A stretch of 64,000 nucleotides of DNA from Branchiostoma floridae (GCF_000003815.2 NC_049989.1:3655580-3719579), one strand, 5' to 3'; positions 24,601 to 36,656 are shown, counted from the first letter of the stretch. Translations and numbers: made by a program. Notes: a model not told the origin generated them from the sequence alone.

Positions 24601-27600
24601 CATAAGTAAGGTGACGACAATGGTAGGACAGTTATATGCATCAGGTAAAAGATCAGTGAACATAATGACCGTCTGTTGTCATTTCTTTCCATCAGGTGTA
24701 CAGGGTGACCAGCATCAGCCTTGGAAGTCCTCCTGAAACCTTCACCTGGGAGTACTATGACAAGAGCAAGAACTACAAGAAGATTGGGCCCATCTCCCCC
24801 AGACAGTTCTACCATGAGCATGTCAAGCCACTCTACAACATGGACGACAAGGTATCAGCTTGTCATTCCTTATCTCGGAGTATGGGCTGAAGTTGTTGTT
24901 TACCTTGTATTGCGTAGTGGCACAAGAGTCAGCAACTTTCTTTCCTGTTTCTGTAACAAGATATATTTTTACAAATGGCGGTTGCTAGCCCTTTTCCCTT
25001 TCAAATTATCGATTACCCAATTTTATGTCCCTTCTGAAAGATGGGTGCAGCCCCAACCAAGATGCCCTTCCCAAGACTTGATCTGGGTTACCAACTCATT
25101 GGACCCAGGAGCTGAACTGTGCTACCAGTTGAGCACAGGGACAACACTTGAATTCGAAGTACATGTTGTATGAATGTTGGGAACGGAAATTTGTATTACC
25201 ACAAGAAACGGGAAAATAAAACCACCATGAACATCTCAAGCCTCAAGTTACACAGTATTCATGAGAAGTCTTTATCCAGACCATTGTAGATGTCATGAAT
25301 TGCCTCCTATTTTTCCACAGATCTGCCTGGTAAATGACTGCCGTCCTGCCAACCCCTTCAGTAAGCTGTACACAGTGGAGTTCCTGGGAAACATGCACGA
25401 GGGCCGGAAGGTCCTGTACAACAACCAGCCAATCAGTGTGCTGAAGAAGGCCACGGCAGAGTCCATCAAGGCGGGGGAGGTCAGCACCCAGTTTTGTAGT
25501 GTTTTTGAATGATGATGATGATGCTGTGTGTGTTTGCTTTCTGCTTTGCTGCAGCTTCTAGACTAGAGTATATCACCAGAATTTGTAATGAAAATAACAA
25601 CACCAAATAGTTTAAAGTGTTCATGACTCAAAAATAAAATATTTTCTTATGATTAATGACATTTTGGATAGTGTCATTCATTGAACATAACTATTTAAGT
25701 ATTTACATCAAATTAAACCCTTCTGATGGTATTGAAAGCCTTGTTTAAACCACCATGATCATAATTTCAGATCTTGATCTTGATGCCATATAGTCAGATT
25801 AAACGTTGACTGTACCTGCAATGATATAACAGGGCACACTGGCAGCTTGCAGAAACATTATAAGTGAATAGCCTTAATCATTGTGACACACAACTGCAAG
25901 ATATACAAAAATGTAAATGCATTTGCTTGATTTCTTATGGGAACATTTTTTGCAAGCTGGCTGTGTTCACTTTGACATCATCTCTCTTAACAGATTGAGT
26001 TAGTCCTTTACTGTTTTGTCTCCATCTGTAAAGGCTGTCTGGTTTGGCTGTGATGAAGACCCACAGTCTAATGACAAACTGGGCATCAGGGATGTCGGTT
26101 TGTAAGTGCGCTTTTGTTCTTGTTCCTTGTAAAATCATTGAGCATGGTGCAAAGATCTTGACTAATGCTTTTGTCTTGACTAAGGCTATCTGGTTTGGCT
26201 GCGATGTTGGACAACACTTTGATCGCAAACTGGGTGCCATGAACCTTGAATCGTAAGTGCCTGTTGGTATATATCTATATGTGAGTTGCTTGTCTGTCCT
26301 TCGGCAAAAACAATATGTATTTCCTATTGGGGAAAACATAATTATGCCAGTGTGTCTTTTTGTTTTGTTTCTTTGTTCTGTCAAAAAACAAGTACTAGTA
26401 GATGTAGGGTGGCAGCTCTACTAATACAGAAAGTTGTCTATGTTGGTATACTTGATAATGTGGTTCAAAATTTCCGTATCACAGTATATCAATGGATGAC
26501 TCCACTTGCATAAGTTATGTTAATGACCTTGGGCCTGGGGCTTCTTTTTTTCTTTTTATATTCATTGTGCTCTCTTGGATAGTTAAAAAGAAGCAAGCAT
26601 TACCATTGCCCACATCTGCAATGTCATGATCTAAAAGAAGGATTCCCTGTTTGTTCTTTAGGCACGACTTTGAGTTAACACTTGGGGTATCCAGGAAAAC
26701 GATGGATAAGGCGCAGAGGGTGATATTTGGTGAATCTCTCATGACCCATGCAATGGTCATCACAGCTTTTACTCAGGTAGGTACACGCCACATGTTCTAG
26801 CTTCATGATACTGTAATACAATGTACACATTGCCTTCTGCATCCTCTTGAATGTGAGTTAGACAAAGTATGACAATCACTGTAGATGTGCGTGTAGGCAA
26901 GGCTGACTACCCCAATGTGTCCTTAACTTGGTACATGTAGCTCCTGAAAGAAGCAAGCTCCTGTAATCTCTTTTCAACAAAACATCACTTTTCCTTTTGA
27001 ACATAATTTCATCGGGTTGGTAGATCATAGGACATAGGAGTCTTTTACACAACCAGTTTTTTTCTCACCTGCTGATGTTTCAACGTCTGTCAGACATCTT
27101 CCTCAGAGCTTCTAACTGGAGTTCTGCTTCTCACCACTGTATGTAGCTGATGTTGGTGGCGCTTGGGATAGTTCAGCCACGTTTTGGATGGTGTCCTCGC
27201 TGCAAAAGTGACGCCTACATCAGCTACATAAAACGGGATCTAGTGCAATATTTGGGATCTAAGCCTAACACGTCTCTAACAATGCTACCTTTTCAGGGTG
27301 ATGATGAGAAGTACGTGAAGTGGAGGGTGGAGAACTCCTGGGGAGAGGAGGGAGGAGACAAAGGTGGGTTATCTTAAAGTCAATGTACCTCCAGTGTCAA
27401 TGTCAAGGTATATTGGTATTGGTTGCTGTTTAATACGTTTGTACTGTCTTTGTCTCTGTCAAAAGTGCTAGTTCTTTGTAAGAGCCACAGGCTAGTTGGC
27501 CCCCCTTGCTGTGCATGCAGAATAGCCAAACAGATGAATAGATATTAAGTAAAGCTACAAGTGTATGTAGTGAAACTGCAGTATTTTGTCAGGCTTGGGT

Positions 27601-28134
27601 CTTGCGAACATTTCAGAATATCAAGATACATGTATTAGAACTCACGAGCTGCCAAATGTGCAGGAGCTTTGCTAGTCCAAAAGGATATTTCAGTAGCAAT
27701 ATATCTGTCATCCTTTTGAATACTCTGTCAGTTTTGAAATTTTGGGACCGTGTAGAAATCAACAATTTGGCTTGGTCATTAACACTGCTTTTGAAGTAGA
27801 GTGCTGCAGATTTCTAAATTTACATTATGCAGGGCATACACCATGTCTATATTTTCCTTCCTATCAGTTCATTCTATTTTCCCTTACTCTGAAAACTAAT
27901 TTTCATTTCATGTTTTCCGACATATCAATGAAAATTATCATATTCCTTTCTCCTACAGGCTACCTCATCATGACTGATGACTGGTTCACAGAGTACGTGT
28001 TCGAGGTGGTCGTCGACAAAAAGTTCGTCTCGGAGGAAGTCATGACTGTGTTCAAGCAGGAACCTGTTGTCCTTCCAGCATGGGACCCCATGGGGTCTCT
28101 AGCCAACAGCTGCTCAGCAAAGTCTCACCTTTGA
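21656..28134 (+). CDS. BLMH: Bleomycin hydrolase (C1B cysteine peptidase), complete copy
   Basis: Eleven coding exons: 21656-21773, 22285-22486, 22958-23063, 23378-23614, 24144-24236, 24696-24851, 25321-25479, 8a 26034-26101 or 8b 26185-26252, 26662-26776, 27297-27363, 27959-28134. With either exon 8 the frame is intact and gives 498 residues (human about 455). Bleomycin hydrolase is a cytosolic homohexameric aminopeptidase of the papain fold that trims N-terminal residues and homocysteine thiolactone and inactivates bleomycin. The triad is visible: Cys108 in SSGRCWIFACLN (exons 2/3), His409 in MTHAMVITAFTQ (exon 9), Asn431 in VENSWG (exon 10). The C terminus DPMGSLANSCSAKSHL runs past the usual short end, which in the family lies in the active-site cleft. 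The extra N-terminal length is a Ser/Ala-rich leader of about 35 residues, poor in hydrophobics and not a signal peptide. The gene converges on the Kv gene. Confidence 0.93.
21958..22006 (+). repeat. G-rich tract with G-quadruplex potential
   Basis: Repeated GTGGGGGTGGGGGTGGGGG within intron 1 of the intact BLMH, downstream of its start. The homologous place in BLMH-A (near 13681-13695, GGAAGGGTGATTG) lacks the expansion. Confidence 0.6.
22857..22906. repeat. (GAGT)n microsatellite
   Basis: About twelve tandem GAGT units in BLMH intron 2, roughly 50 bases before the acceptor of the catalytic-Cys exon. Confidence 0.95.
23985..24118 (+). repeat. SINE 3' fragment
   Basis: GATTGCACAAAAGTTGTGTGGCCCAGGGCTAC through GGACTTTGACTT matches, inverted, the tail half of the SINE at 56646-56927. 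It lies in BLMH intron 4 and is 5'-truncated. Confidence 0.6.
26034..26101 (+). other. BLMH: BLMH alternative exon 8a
   Basis: 68 nt, acceptor ...TGTAAAG, donor GTAAGTG, phase 0 in and phase 2 out. It encodes AVWFGCDEDPQSNDKLG followed by IRDVGL. It is homologous to exon 8b but diverged in the middle. Including both exons would shift the frame by 136 nt, so only one can be used per transcript. Confidence 0.7.
26185..26252 (+). other. BLMH: BLMH alternative exon 8b
   Basis: 68 nt, acceptor ...GACTAAG, donor GTAAGTG, same phases as 8a. It encodes AIWFGCDVGQHFDRKLG followed by AMNLES, which is nearer to the usual family sequence (CDVG.HF..KLG..MNL) as I recall it. Only 83 nt separate it from 8a. 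Confidence 0.8.
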
Positions 28135-29066
28135 GGGGTCACAGGCTCCCGGATGGTTGCTTGGCTACCTTCAATCTACCTTTAAATGGTAGCTTTTACC
28201 TTTAGTCAATAGATAGTTCATCGAATTTGCTCACTTTTTGAAATGATATTTCCATCTTGACCTCTATAGTGCACATAATTACACTGCTACCTCCTGTAAG
28301 CACAATAATAGTCTAAAAACAGATGGAAACTTGAAGTATGAAATTTGTGTTGTACATGTATGTCAATTTCTGATGTAATCTTTCACATGGGTAGCTCGAG
28401 ATGTTTACTTGCTGAGACCTTTATTCTTCTTGACTAAGACCCAGGCTCAAGTCTGGGGTGATCTGCACAACATGGGTAATCCTGACAAAAGTCTTTTCTT
28501 TAACGTTATACTTATCAACATATCTTTATACATAACTTGTTGACAAACAAAACTGGTGACTATGAAATTTGTTCTCTCCACATAACTGAGACTCATTTTT
28601 ACAGTCTGTGTGACATAATTAATCCATCAACGATCTTTTATTGTCAAAAGCACATTCAAATCAGAACAAGGTTGCAGCAGTGGTAAAGTAATGCGACCAA
28701 TGCACAGCAAAACACTACCATTTCCACATTGTATGACCACTGACTTTTAAAAGTTTTACACCTTGCAGAGCTTATAACTCGCAATGGGCTATTAAAGAGG
28801 ATCGGAATTCTGCACATGCTCCGTTGTCTAGTTGTCATTTTGTCTATCATGTAGTTCGTTTTGATATGTATAACGCTAGTTTATCTGTGAGGTAACCAGT
28901 ATCCATTTTATTCAAAACAGGATATTTAGGGATATCGAGTTGACAAATGGTGGTTTCAAACTGCAATATTAACCTATATCCGCTGTTAGGTATCTGACTT
29001 TACCACATTATCGTAAGAGCGCATAAAATTACAGACTGCAATACCAATCTTTAAAGTTCACAGCAA
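28135..29066. other. Intergenic between convergent BLMH and Kv genes
   Basis: 932 bases without a supported exon. It probably holds both 3' UTRs. A weak ATTAAA at about 28791 could serve BLMH; TTTATT at 28907-28912 (AATAAA on the minus strand) lies 155 bases after the Kv stop. Confidence 0.5.
28907..28912 (-). terminator. Candidate poly(A) signal of the Kv gene
   Basis: AATAAA on the minus strand, 155 bases downstream of the channel stop codon, the nearest such hexamer I see. Confidence 0.45.
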
Positions 29067-30527
29067 CTACACACTGCTGGCCCAAGTTAATAGCGGTGTA
29101 CTCTCGTACTCCTCCGTACCCCTCTCGTTCCCATGGCTCTCTGTTCTCGTTGGCTGATTTAACACCTCATCACTTCCTGTAGTACACGTGTCCCTTGTCT
29201 GAGGCGCCTTTGGTTCAGGTGCCAGACACCGACACCCCTTACGTTTCATGTAGACCATGTCCTGGGAGGACCGGCACAGCTCGTTATAATTGCCAATGAC
29301 GACCGTTACGGGCAGCGTGAGGAGAATAACCGAGCTGATCATGCAGATGCCCGTCACCACCTTGCCAAATATGGTCACAGCCACCATGTCACCGTATCCA
29401 AGCGTTACCATGGTGACGATGATGTACCAGAAGGTGTGAGGGACGGAGATGAAGGGGGAGTCTGGCACGCCCCTCTCAGCCTGGTATACGATGATAGAGA
29501 ACAGCACCACTGTGATCAACATCGTGAAGACGAGAAAGCCCAGGTCTTTCAAGCTGTTCTTCACCACGTAGCCCAGTCGTTTCAGCTTTTCCGAATGGCG
29601 TGCGAGTTTGAAGACCCGGAAGACGCGGAGAACCCTCAGTGTGACGAACGCGCTCGTGACGGTGCTTTTCTGCGGCAGCACGAGGCTGATGTAGAAGGGC
29701 AGGATGCTGACCAGGTCGACGACACTCATGAATTGCCGGACGTGCTTGCAGCGGTTAGGAGCCGCGTAGAGTCTGATGATGTACTCTAACGTGAAGACTA
29801 TGGCAACCGCAACCTCAAGAACTGAAAACGGTGTCGTGAAAATCTGTCCAACGTATACAAACTCTCCCTCCTTTTTCCCAAGCGAGTAGATAGAGTTTTC
29901 TACGACATTTGCAGTGACGGAGAGCGCTATGAACGCCGAAGTAAGCCAGAAAAACACTGCCCCAAATGTGCTCTGTTTAGGGTTCTCGATCATGTGATAC
30001 AGACGTTCTCGGAAGGTTCGCGGCGTGGGTCGGGCCATCTTTTTCTTCAGAAACGGCTTCAACTTCTCCAAGGCTTCCTGTTTGTCCTCATAAAACTCCA
30101 GACAACAGCTGCTGATGACTTCTTTGAGCTGGTCCAACTCAAACCCGAAGGATGATAGTTCCTGCTGATAGTCCAGCAACTCCTCTTCGAAAGGAAAGTG
30201 CAGCATCCCTGTTTGATAGTAGTTGAGAATGTATCGGAAGATCTCAGGGTCACGATCAGGAAAGACATACTCCTGACAGTCCTTATCGAAGAAACGCTCG
30301 CGTTCTTCACTGCCTAGCAACGTATCCGGATGGAATTCCAAGATGTGTCTCGAGACTTGAAACCGAGCACCTCCGACTCGCAAAACGACTTTGTCCGAAC
30401 GACAACGAGCGATTCTCTTCGCTTCTTTCCGGAAGGTTTCCAGAGGTGCTCGGGTTAATGCCTCCTGTAGTTTGCTGGTCCTGTGAGTGGGCTCCGGAGT
30501 AGAGGCCCCACCACGTACAGCATACAT
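29067..30527 (-). CDS. Intronless voltage-gated potassium channel, Shal/Kv4-like
   Basis: A single 486-codon frame. The tetramerisation (T1) domain spans about residues 47-145 (VVLRVGGARF, then DRDPEIFRYILNYYQTGMLH). Six membrane segments follow. S4 at 297-311 (LRVLRVFRVFKLARH) has regularly spaced Arg/Lys voltage sensors. The pore carries the potassium selectivity filter TLGYGD at 375-380, and S6 ends LTLPVTVVIGNYNEL. The pattern ENP..S, FFWLTSAFIALSV, AAPNRCKHVRQFMS and TLGYGDMV is closest to Shal/Kv4 among Kv families. Members form tetramers in the plasma membrane and carry fast transient potassium current. Oddities: the gene has no introns, the T1 zinc-site Cys after LHFP is missing, and the S6 hinge PVP is PVT. 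The start is the first Met, 46 residues before T1; the typical Kv4 hydrophobic N terminus is absent. The cytosolic tail is short. Confidence 0.9.
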   Translation of the reverse strand: MYAVRGGASTPEPTHRTSKLQEALTRAPLETFRKEAKRIARCRSDKVVLRVGGARFQVSRHILEFHPDTLLGSEERERFFDKDCQEYVFPDRDPEIFRYILNYYQTGMLHFPFEEELLDYQQELSSFGFELDQLKEVISSCCLEFYEDKQEALEKLKPFLKKKMARPTPRTFRERLYHMIENPKQSTFGAVFFWLTSAFIALSVTANVVENSIYSLGKKEGEFVYVGQIFTTPFSVLEVAVAIVFTLEYIIRLYAAPNRCKHVRQFMSVVDLVSILPFYISLVLPQKSTVTSAFVTLRVLRVFRVFKLARHSEKLKRLGYVVKNSLKDLGFLVFTMLITVVLFSIIVYQAERGVPDSPFISVPHTFWYIIVTMVTLGYGDMVAVTIFGKVVTGICMISSVILLTLPVTVVIGNYNELCRSSQDMVYMKRKGCRCLAPEPKAPQTRDTCTTGSDEVLNQPTRTESHGNERGTEEYESTPLLTWASSV

Positions 30528-33106
30528 CGTCAGCAGTGTTACAGTGATTCTCTGTTAGCAAACTTGGTTACCAAAGAGTCTAGCGCGAGCGTTAAAACGT
30601 CATCAGCCCAGATTGTCCCCTGAAAAATTTGAGAAACAATTTATGACCGTTGACGAAATGATTTGGAAAGTCACAATATCCCAACCATCTTTGCAAGTAC
30701 GAAAACAGCTTGGTTTCTGTCAATACACAATCTATGGCGGAAAATGGCAACAGAGCAAGACTATTCGTGTAGTGGTCTACTGCAAACGGTGCCAATAATT
30801 CTATTTACTGACTGTTGTCAGGTAATGATACAGGTCCGGCTGTCAAAAACACCGTACAGTACATACAAAACAGTGGACTACAAGTAGAGCATTCGTGTCT
30901 TATCGTATAGACTTAGTTCACCAATCTACGGAAGTACGTGTACGTCTTTTCACATTCAAGAGTCCGTACTACTGTTGTTGACAGGTGGTAGATGTCTACA
31001 GTTACCACATGCAGTCACAGCGTATCACACACGGGTTCATATGATACAGGTGCACGGGGTACACTAATCCGTACGTTCGATTACTTTGGAAGATCGAGGC
31101 ACTCTCACTTAGTTATTACTCACTTAATGTTGTTTTGGCTGTGTTGATAATCTGCCAACATTTGTATAAAAAAAGGAGTTGGAGCTCCAGTGAGTGAAAT
31201 GGTCCCAATTCGGTCAGTGTGATCACACAGTATACTAGTACTATTCTTGACCCTCTCCTTCTACCCCTTTCCGCCTCACTTTTCACGACGCAGACTTCAG
31301 TACAAAGCCTAAGCCTACGTACTAATGTTACACGCATACCTGGTGCTTCCATGGCCTGTGTCACTGACGGTCTAGTCAGCACCAGTTGTCATGAAATCCG
31401 TCGGCACACTCGGTCTCCCCCAGTAGTACGTGCAACTATGGTCTTATCCGAACACCATTTTACGCCTCGGTACACGGTAAACAACGGCTAGAAAGTAGGC
31501 GTCGCTTTTCTTTGTTAACGCGTTGAAAGGTGGGTTGAAACTCTAGAAAGGTAGCCTTAGTGAAACTTGAAAAGAGAGGCCGTCATCCGATAAGAGTGCG
31601 ATGAAAAAGGAAACCACCTAACCACATGAAAACAAACAGAATGGGTAAAGAGAAGTTGGCAAATTGTTTGCGTTGAGACCAAAGAAAAAAACCATCAATT
31701 ACACCAGCAACAAACGTTGTTAAATACTAGCCTCCTTTGCAGACTTTTGGAGGGGCGCCTTTGCAAACTTTTGGAAGGGGGTGGGGGGGGGGGGGAGGTT
31801 CTCTATGCAGGGAGAGGTAGTTGCTCCATAGGTCTGCGATGTAGGCTAGCTAAATACGACAATTTCCAAATTTCTTGTAAGCCCACAAGATTTCGTGGAA
31901 GCCAATCTGCCGTGAAATACATGTACAGATTGAATAATGTCTGAAATGATGACTCTCTTACACTAGCGATATCATTAGCATAGACTGATGTATAAGCAAA
32001 TACTATTACATGCTGAGTAAATGGCGGAAGTTATCAGGGGAAAGCGGATGATAAACACATATGTCCTTCACCTACTCTTTTCGAACAAAAAGAGAGTAGA
32101 TATTGAGGTAGGTGGTGCTTCTACTGTGATCACTGTGTGACACGGGCTTCACGCGTGGTGTGTAAAAGTCTGTCCTTTTTATTCCAAATCGTGTCTTTCT
32201 AAGTCATAACGTTCATTCTCGGCGTATGTGAAGACATCTGGACCTGTTTTGGAAATTGTTCACATGCTTTAAACCTAATGTCTTGTAAATATTCACAGTT
32301 TACACATATCGAGACTACTAGTATATACCCCATAAGAGCCCAATCTGCAGTACCACTGTCGTCCGCGGCCAGAAAAGTGGTAAAACGACCGTCAAATTGC
32401 TAAGTTCTGCTCTTTTCGAGAATGAGGAAATCACGAAAGACTCGCGAAGGGGTTTGACTTTTTAAAACTTCTTTATCTATATTTTTTAAAGAAATAAAAC
32501 CATTTAGAATGCGGAATGGAGATGTTTTGGACATTTCACGAACAGAACAATTGGTTATTAGGCCCAAGATAATTTCCTTCGCATTTTACCAAAGTGGTCC
32601 AGCGTATATTTACAGTACTAAACTGTCATGTTCTGAAGGGTTGCTGCCCTGAAATTGTAATCCGTATATGAAACAGTAAGGCGTTAAACAAATGTAAAAG
32701 TGTTTTGTACATTAGCCTGTCAATCGATCTTGAATGTTCCCCTTTAAAATACAGTAACGTGTATGATCACTTGACGGTGCAATATAACCTTGGAAGCTTG
32801 GGGAGCCCCTAAAGAATCATTTTGACACCCTCCCCTAAATAAAACAAGACTGCATATAGAATATAGGGGAAAACTGGCTTCATATACTTCATCATGATGT
32901 TCGAGGTTGCCTTCAACATGTATTCCAGCCCGGAAAGAAAATGATTATCAGGAAAAGAGACCCCATTACCCAAATGGCTTATAACCTTTGTTCGGTCAAC
33001 GACCCACGTGTACATATTTACTCGGAGTTGTAGATTTGTTTTTGCCGTCGTGTACCAGTGGTTCCAAAAGTCACTAAGTTAACCCCTAACCTGCCAGGGC
33101 AACAGA
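30528..33106. other. Intergenic between Kv gene and ependymin-like gene
   Basis: About 2.6 kb with only short unconvincing frames. It must hold the divergent 5' regions of both neighbours. A G-run lies near 31780-31795. No TATA box, tRNA or clear repeat family was recognised. Confidence 0.5.
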
Positions 33107-35861
33107 AATGGCGGTTCTGTCGTTTTTACCTGTGTTAGTGATTTACTTCACACTGGGACGTGTGGAGGCCCAACAGCCATGCTGTACACCGCTACAGTGG
33201 CAGGCCACACTGGGAGTCACATACGGACAGGTACTTATACACAACACCTTGCGGTTAATACGTTGATGGAAAATGGGCGGTACCCCACTACTAACATGTA
33301 GGAATAATTGCACATTTCCATCCACTTGGTATCTGGCAAGCATACTTTGCCAATTGTTTAGTTCTAAGCGTATAACCCTATATGGTTGATACGTAACTCC
33401 GGGACAAGACCATTCATAAGAGAAAAAGGCCTTAATTAGCAAAGCTTGGCTGGGATGCAGTTCGTTGTTTCTTATTTTGCATTATCTTAAAATCGTTAGG
33501 GTCTTGGTTTACACGGTTACTTATTTTCTTAGCAGAACACATAGATTAATAATGACCCATTTTAATTTTGGTATGTAAAAGGTACGCTTTTTTCGGTTTG
33601 AATATTTTGCTTCCATGCTTTTGGACTTTGCTCCACATACATTTTGTGAATCCTCACCAAGCAAACAGAACTCAAACTACTTACCGGATAGGGGCACGTC
33701 AATCATTCAATCGATCGATCAATCAATCAATCAATCAATCTATCAATCTTTATTGCACAACGATTGTAACGGGTACATTGCATGACAAATTCTAGAGCTG
33801 TACATGTAAAATATATCAAGACTATCTACGCAATAGCTTATAACAATAGTAAAGAGTTCTATATGAGTACAGACTCGACAGCATGCTTCTTTATATGAGA
33901 GGTTCAATCTACAATAAGGAGCAACGATTACAAACCTAATGTTTTCATTGACCATTTGTACACACAGGCCTGGATTGACAGTAACACTGCCCAGGCGGTT
34001 CAGAACCTAACTGCAGAGTTTGCCTTCGACTGGAACAAGCGCGCCACGGCGATGTGGATGACGGGAACTCAGTACAGCCCTCTCGTTCCCGGGCCACTAC
34101 CCGTCCACAGTGCCTACATCTGGGACCACGCGACGGTTGGTGAATGTGTTGATAACTACCGTCAAATCTGTACAAGTGACCACCTCTGTAATAGTTACAC
34201 CTGTACAAGGGACTACCTCTATGTCTATGATAGTACTAGTACTAGTTATCAAGTACTAGTTATCAAACTTCTGTAATGATAAGTAGAGTGAAAACTGTAC
34301 AAGTAACAAGTATAGTCAATCCTGTCCTAGAGACCATCTCTGTGATAAGTACAGCCAAACATGTACTACTGACAACCTCTATCTGAAGTGCAGTCCAACC
34401 TGTACAAGTAACCACCTTTGTAATGTGTGCAGTGACACCTGTGCTACGTAGTGCTATTTCTGTCTAAGGATTACCCGGATATTGTGGATATTTTCATCCA
34501 AAAACCTATCCATAGTGACCACCTGTCGACAATAACCATTGAGTGGTCACTGAAGACATATTCGACTGTATGACATAATTGTTAAAATACTACCAAATGC
34601 GTTTCATTTGTCAGCATGGGAAAATTACGACCAGCTAGGTCAACATGTTGTCACTTTGTTCTCAGGGAGTCATGTGGACCGTCGACCTGGCGAGAAAAAG
34701 CTGTCAGCACAGTGAGCTGAGTAAAGGGCCTATAGCCAAGCTGTGTGTGGCAGGTATGCCGGAACAAATCATTATCCTGATAACGGCTGAGTAATTACAG
34801 ATAAGAAAGAAAATGCTTTGGACTAGCTAGCTAGCTACATAGGTAGATAGATATATAGATAGAGGGTAGATGAAATCTAGATAGATAGATAGATGCATAG
34901 AGATAGAATTATAGATGAAATCTAGATAGACAGATGGATAGACAGATACAGATAGATGAAATAGCGATATAGACAGATGGATAGATAGATATACGTAGAT
35001 AGGTAGATACATGTAGATAGATAGATAAATTCAGATAGATAGATGAATGAGTTAAACGTTGGGAGTGTGCCCTTCCCCAGATGACGCCATGCACGTGGCT
35101 ACCACACATCTTGGTCCAAGTCAAATGGTCTGCGACATCTTCAAGTTCAAGTGGCCGGTGGGAGAGCCCGGTTTCCCTGCAATTGCCGCGGCTACGGTAG
35201 CCAGGAATGGTACGCCTTAAGCTTTCTAAAAGAAAATTTTCTTTTGCTGATTCTGTTGACGTAATTACAAATGATAAGAAATTAGGACATAATGGTGATA
35301 TTCGATCGAGAATGTGTGAAAGAAAACTCTCAGTGAAGTTTCTTACCAAATTCCACATCACTGCTGACTGTATTTCCAGGCTGCACGCCCGTGAGGATAG
35401 GGATTGTGGACGGTAGCCCCACCAGCGGAGGGTTCTTCTTCGACGCCCGGGTTTACAACATGAAGGAAGGGATACACAACACCAGCCTCCTGTCTCCTCC
35501 CTCATACTGCACTCATGGCAGCAACACGGTAATGTCATAAATGCATGAACAGCCAAGAAATCTATGTCGTGGTCGTGAGGGGAAATTCCCATTGATGTAA
35601 TGCACGCTTTTCGTTTTCTTTCCTTGCTATGTCGAAATGTTGAAAACAACTTATCAAAAAAGGCTTTTATTCGACGCACACTTAACATGCATATCTCATT
35701 ATCGTAATTCATCTTCTGATCGAATTGGACCATTAACGTTTTATGACAGATAAGTAGTAGTCGTCTCGAGAACACTTATTGTATCACTTTTCTTTCCTTT
35801 CAAACAGACTACAGCGAACGAGTCAATTTCTCCTTTGACCAAGCTTTTCTCAACTCTATGA
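33107..35861 (+). CDS. Ependymin-related secreted protein
   Basis: Six exons: 33107-33231, 33968-34135, 34665-34753, 35082-35214, 35382-35529, 35808-35861 (inner edges read from AG/GT, within a few bases). A signal peptide (MAVLSFLPVLVIYFTLG, cleavage near VEAQQ) is followed by PCCTPLQWQATLG, which resembles the start of ependymin-related proteins. Later segments VMWTVDLARKSC, GCTPVRIGIVDG and FFFDARVYN, plus a terminal SYC, fit the family's conserved Cys and sheet pattern. Ependymins are secreted or lysosomal beta-sandwich proteins thought to bind hydrophobic ligands or calcium. The protein has several candidate N-glycosylation sites (NLT, NTS). It ends in a short tail TANESISPLTKLFSTL. AATAAA follows at 36033. 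The family assignment rests on motif pattern, not on an alignment. Confidence 0.7.
33708..33752. repeat. (ATCA)n microsatellite
   Basis: Tandem ATCA/ATCG units in intron 1 of the ependymin-like gene. Confidence 0.9.
34838..35049. repeat. (GATA)n microsatellite
   Basis: Imperfect AGAT/GATA repeats over about 210 bases in the ependymin-like gene, ending some 35 bases before the acceptor of exon 4. Confidence 0.95.
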
Positions 35862-36656
35862 GAGACCATCAACGTTAAGTAAAATCAGCGTGCATAGATC
35901 GACATCACTGTGGGTTCTAAGAACGACATGTACAGCGAAGCCAAGAAACCATTTTTTTGACTGAGATGTATTGTTGATATTTGGGACGTTGTTAACATGA
36001 AACGTACCGTTATACTGTCAACACTAAGCAACAATAAACGTTTACTGTCCGCTGTCTGAGTGACTGGATGAATTGCATTGTAATGACTACTAGCAAGTAT
36101 ATTTCGCAGTGCACTCTTTAGTTGTGGAGAATCATAGGATTTGCAAAAGCCTGCTGAAAAGTACCGAGAATCCGTCGCCCTCGCTACCACAAAATGTTCA
36201 TTGCATTCAAAAGTCTCTTGATGACTTTGTGTGACTTGACGGAAGTTGTATATTAGATAATTGTAACTACAGCAGCATGGGATCAGGTAGCAGGATTAGC
36301 TTTTCACAAGTGTGTTCAACAGATCAATGGAGTCATTATGTTGTCTTGGATACACTGAGTGTTTATAAAACGCTCAAGGCGGTTGTGATGAAGTGTGTAG
36401 TTTTGTATGCATCTCCATTTTGATTCACAGAAAAAGAAGAAAAGATGTGAGCTATAATCGTAAACTGCCACAATATAGAACTAATTACGCAGGAAAAAAA
36501 CGCTACAATATGAGTCTAATTACACGGGACTAGAACCGACTAAGCTAAGAACTGTTCCCAGCAACGTACCGTTCTTCGGGCGCTAGTGGTCTTCTCTCAC
36601 CGTCCACAACGCCACGGAGATCTTAGCTAAAAGACGTCTCCTAAAACGGCTGAACA
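35862..36656. other. Intergenic between ependymin-like and GPCR genes
   Basis: About 800 bases. It carries the ependymin-like 3' UTR with poly(A) signal and presumably the GPCR promoter. Nothing else is recognised. Confidence 0.5.
36033..36038 (+). terminator. Poly(A) signal of the ependymin-like gene
   Basis: AATAAA 172 bases after the stop codon, in a suitable A/T-rich context. Confidence 0.55.

Noticed and set aside
27150-27377. Frame with apparent protein start in BLMH intron 9
   Set aside because: The first half is repeat sequence related to the fold-back family. Only 27297-27363 is a true BLMH exon.
29436-29789. Plus-strand frame of 117 codons inside the Kv gene
   Set aside because: Antisense shadow of the conserved channel coding sequence. 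Acidic and without a family pattern.
34909-35775. Long minus-strand frame of 288 codons
   Set aside because: It runs antisense through ependymin-like exons and the GATA microsatellite. The protein is low-complexity (repeats of Ser, Ile, Tyr, Leu) at one end and shows no domain.
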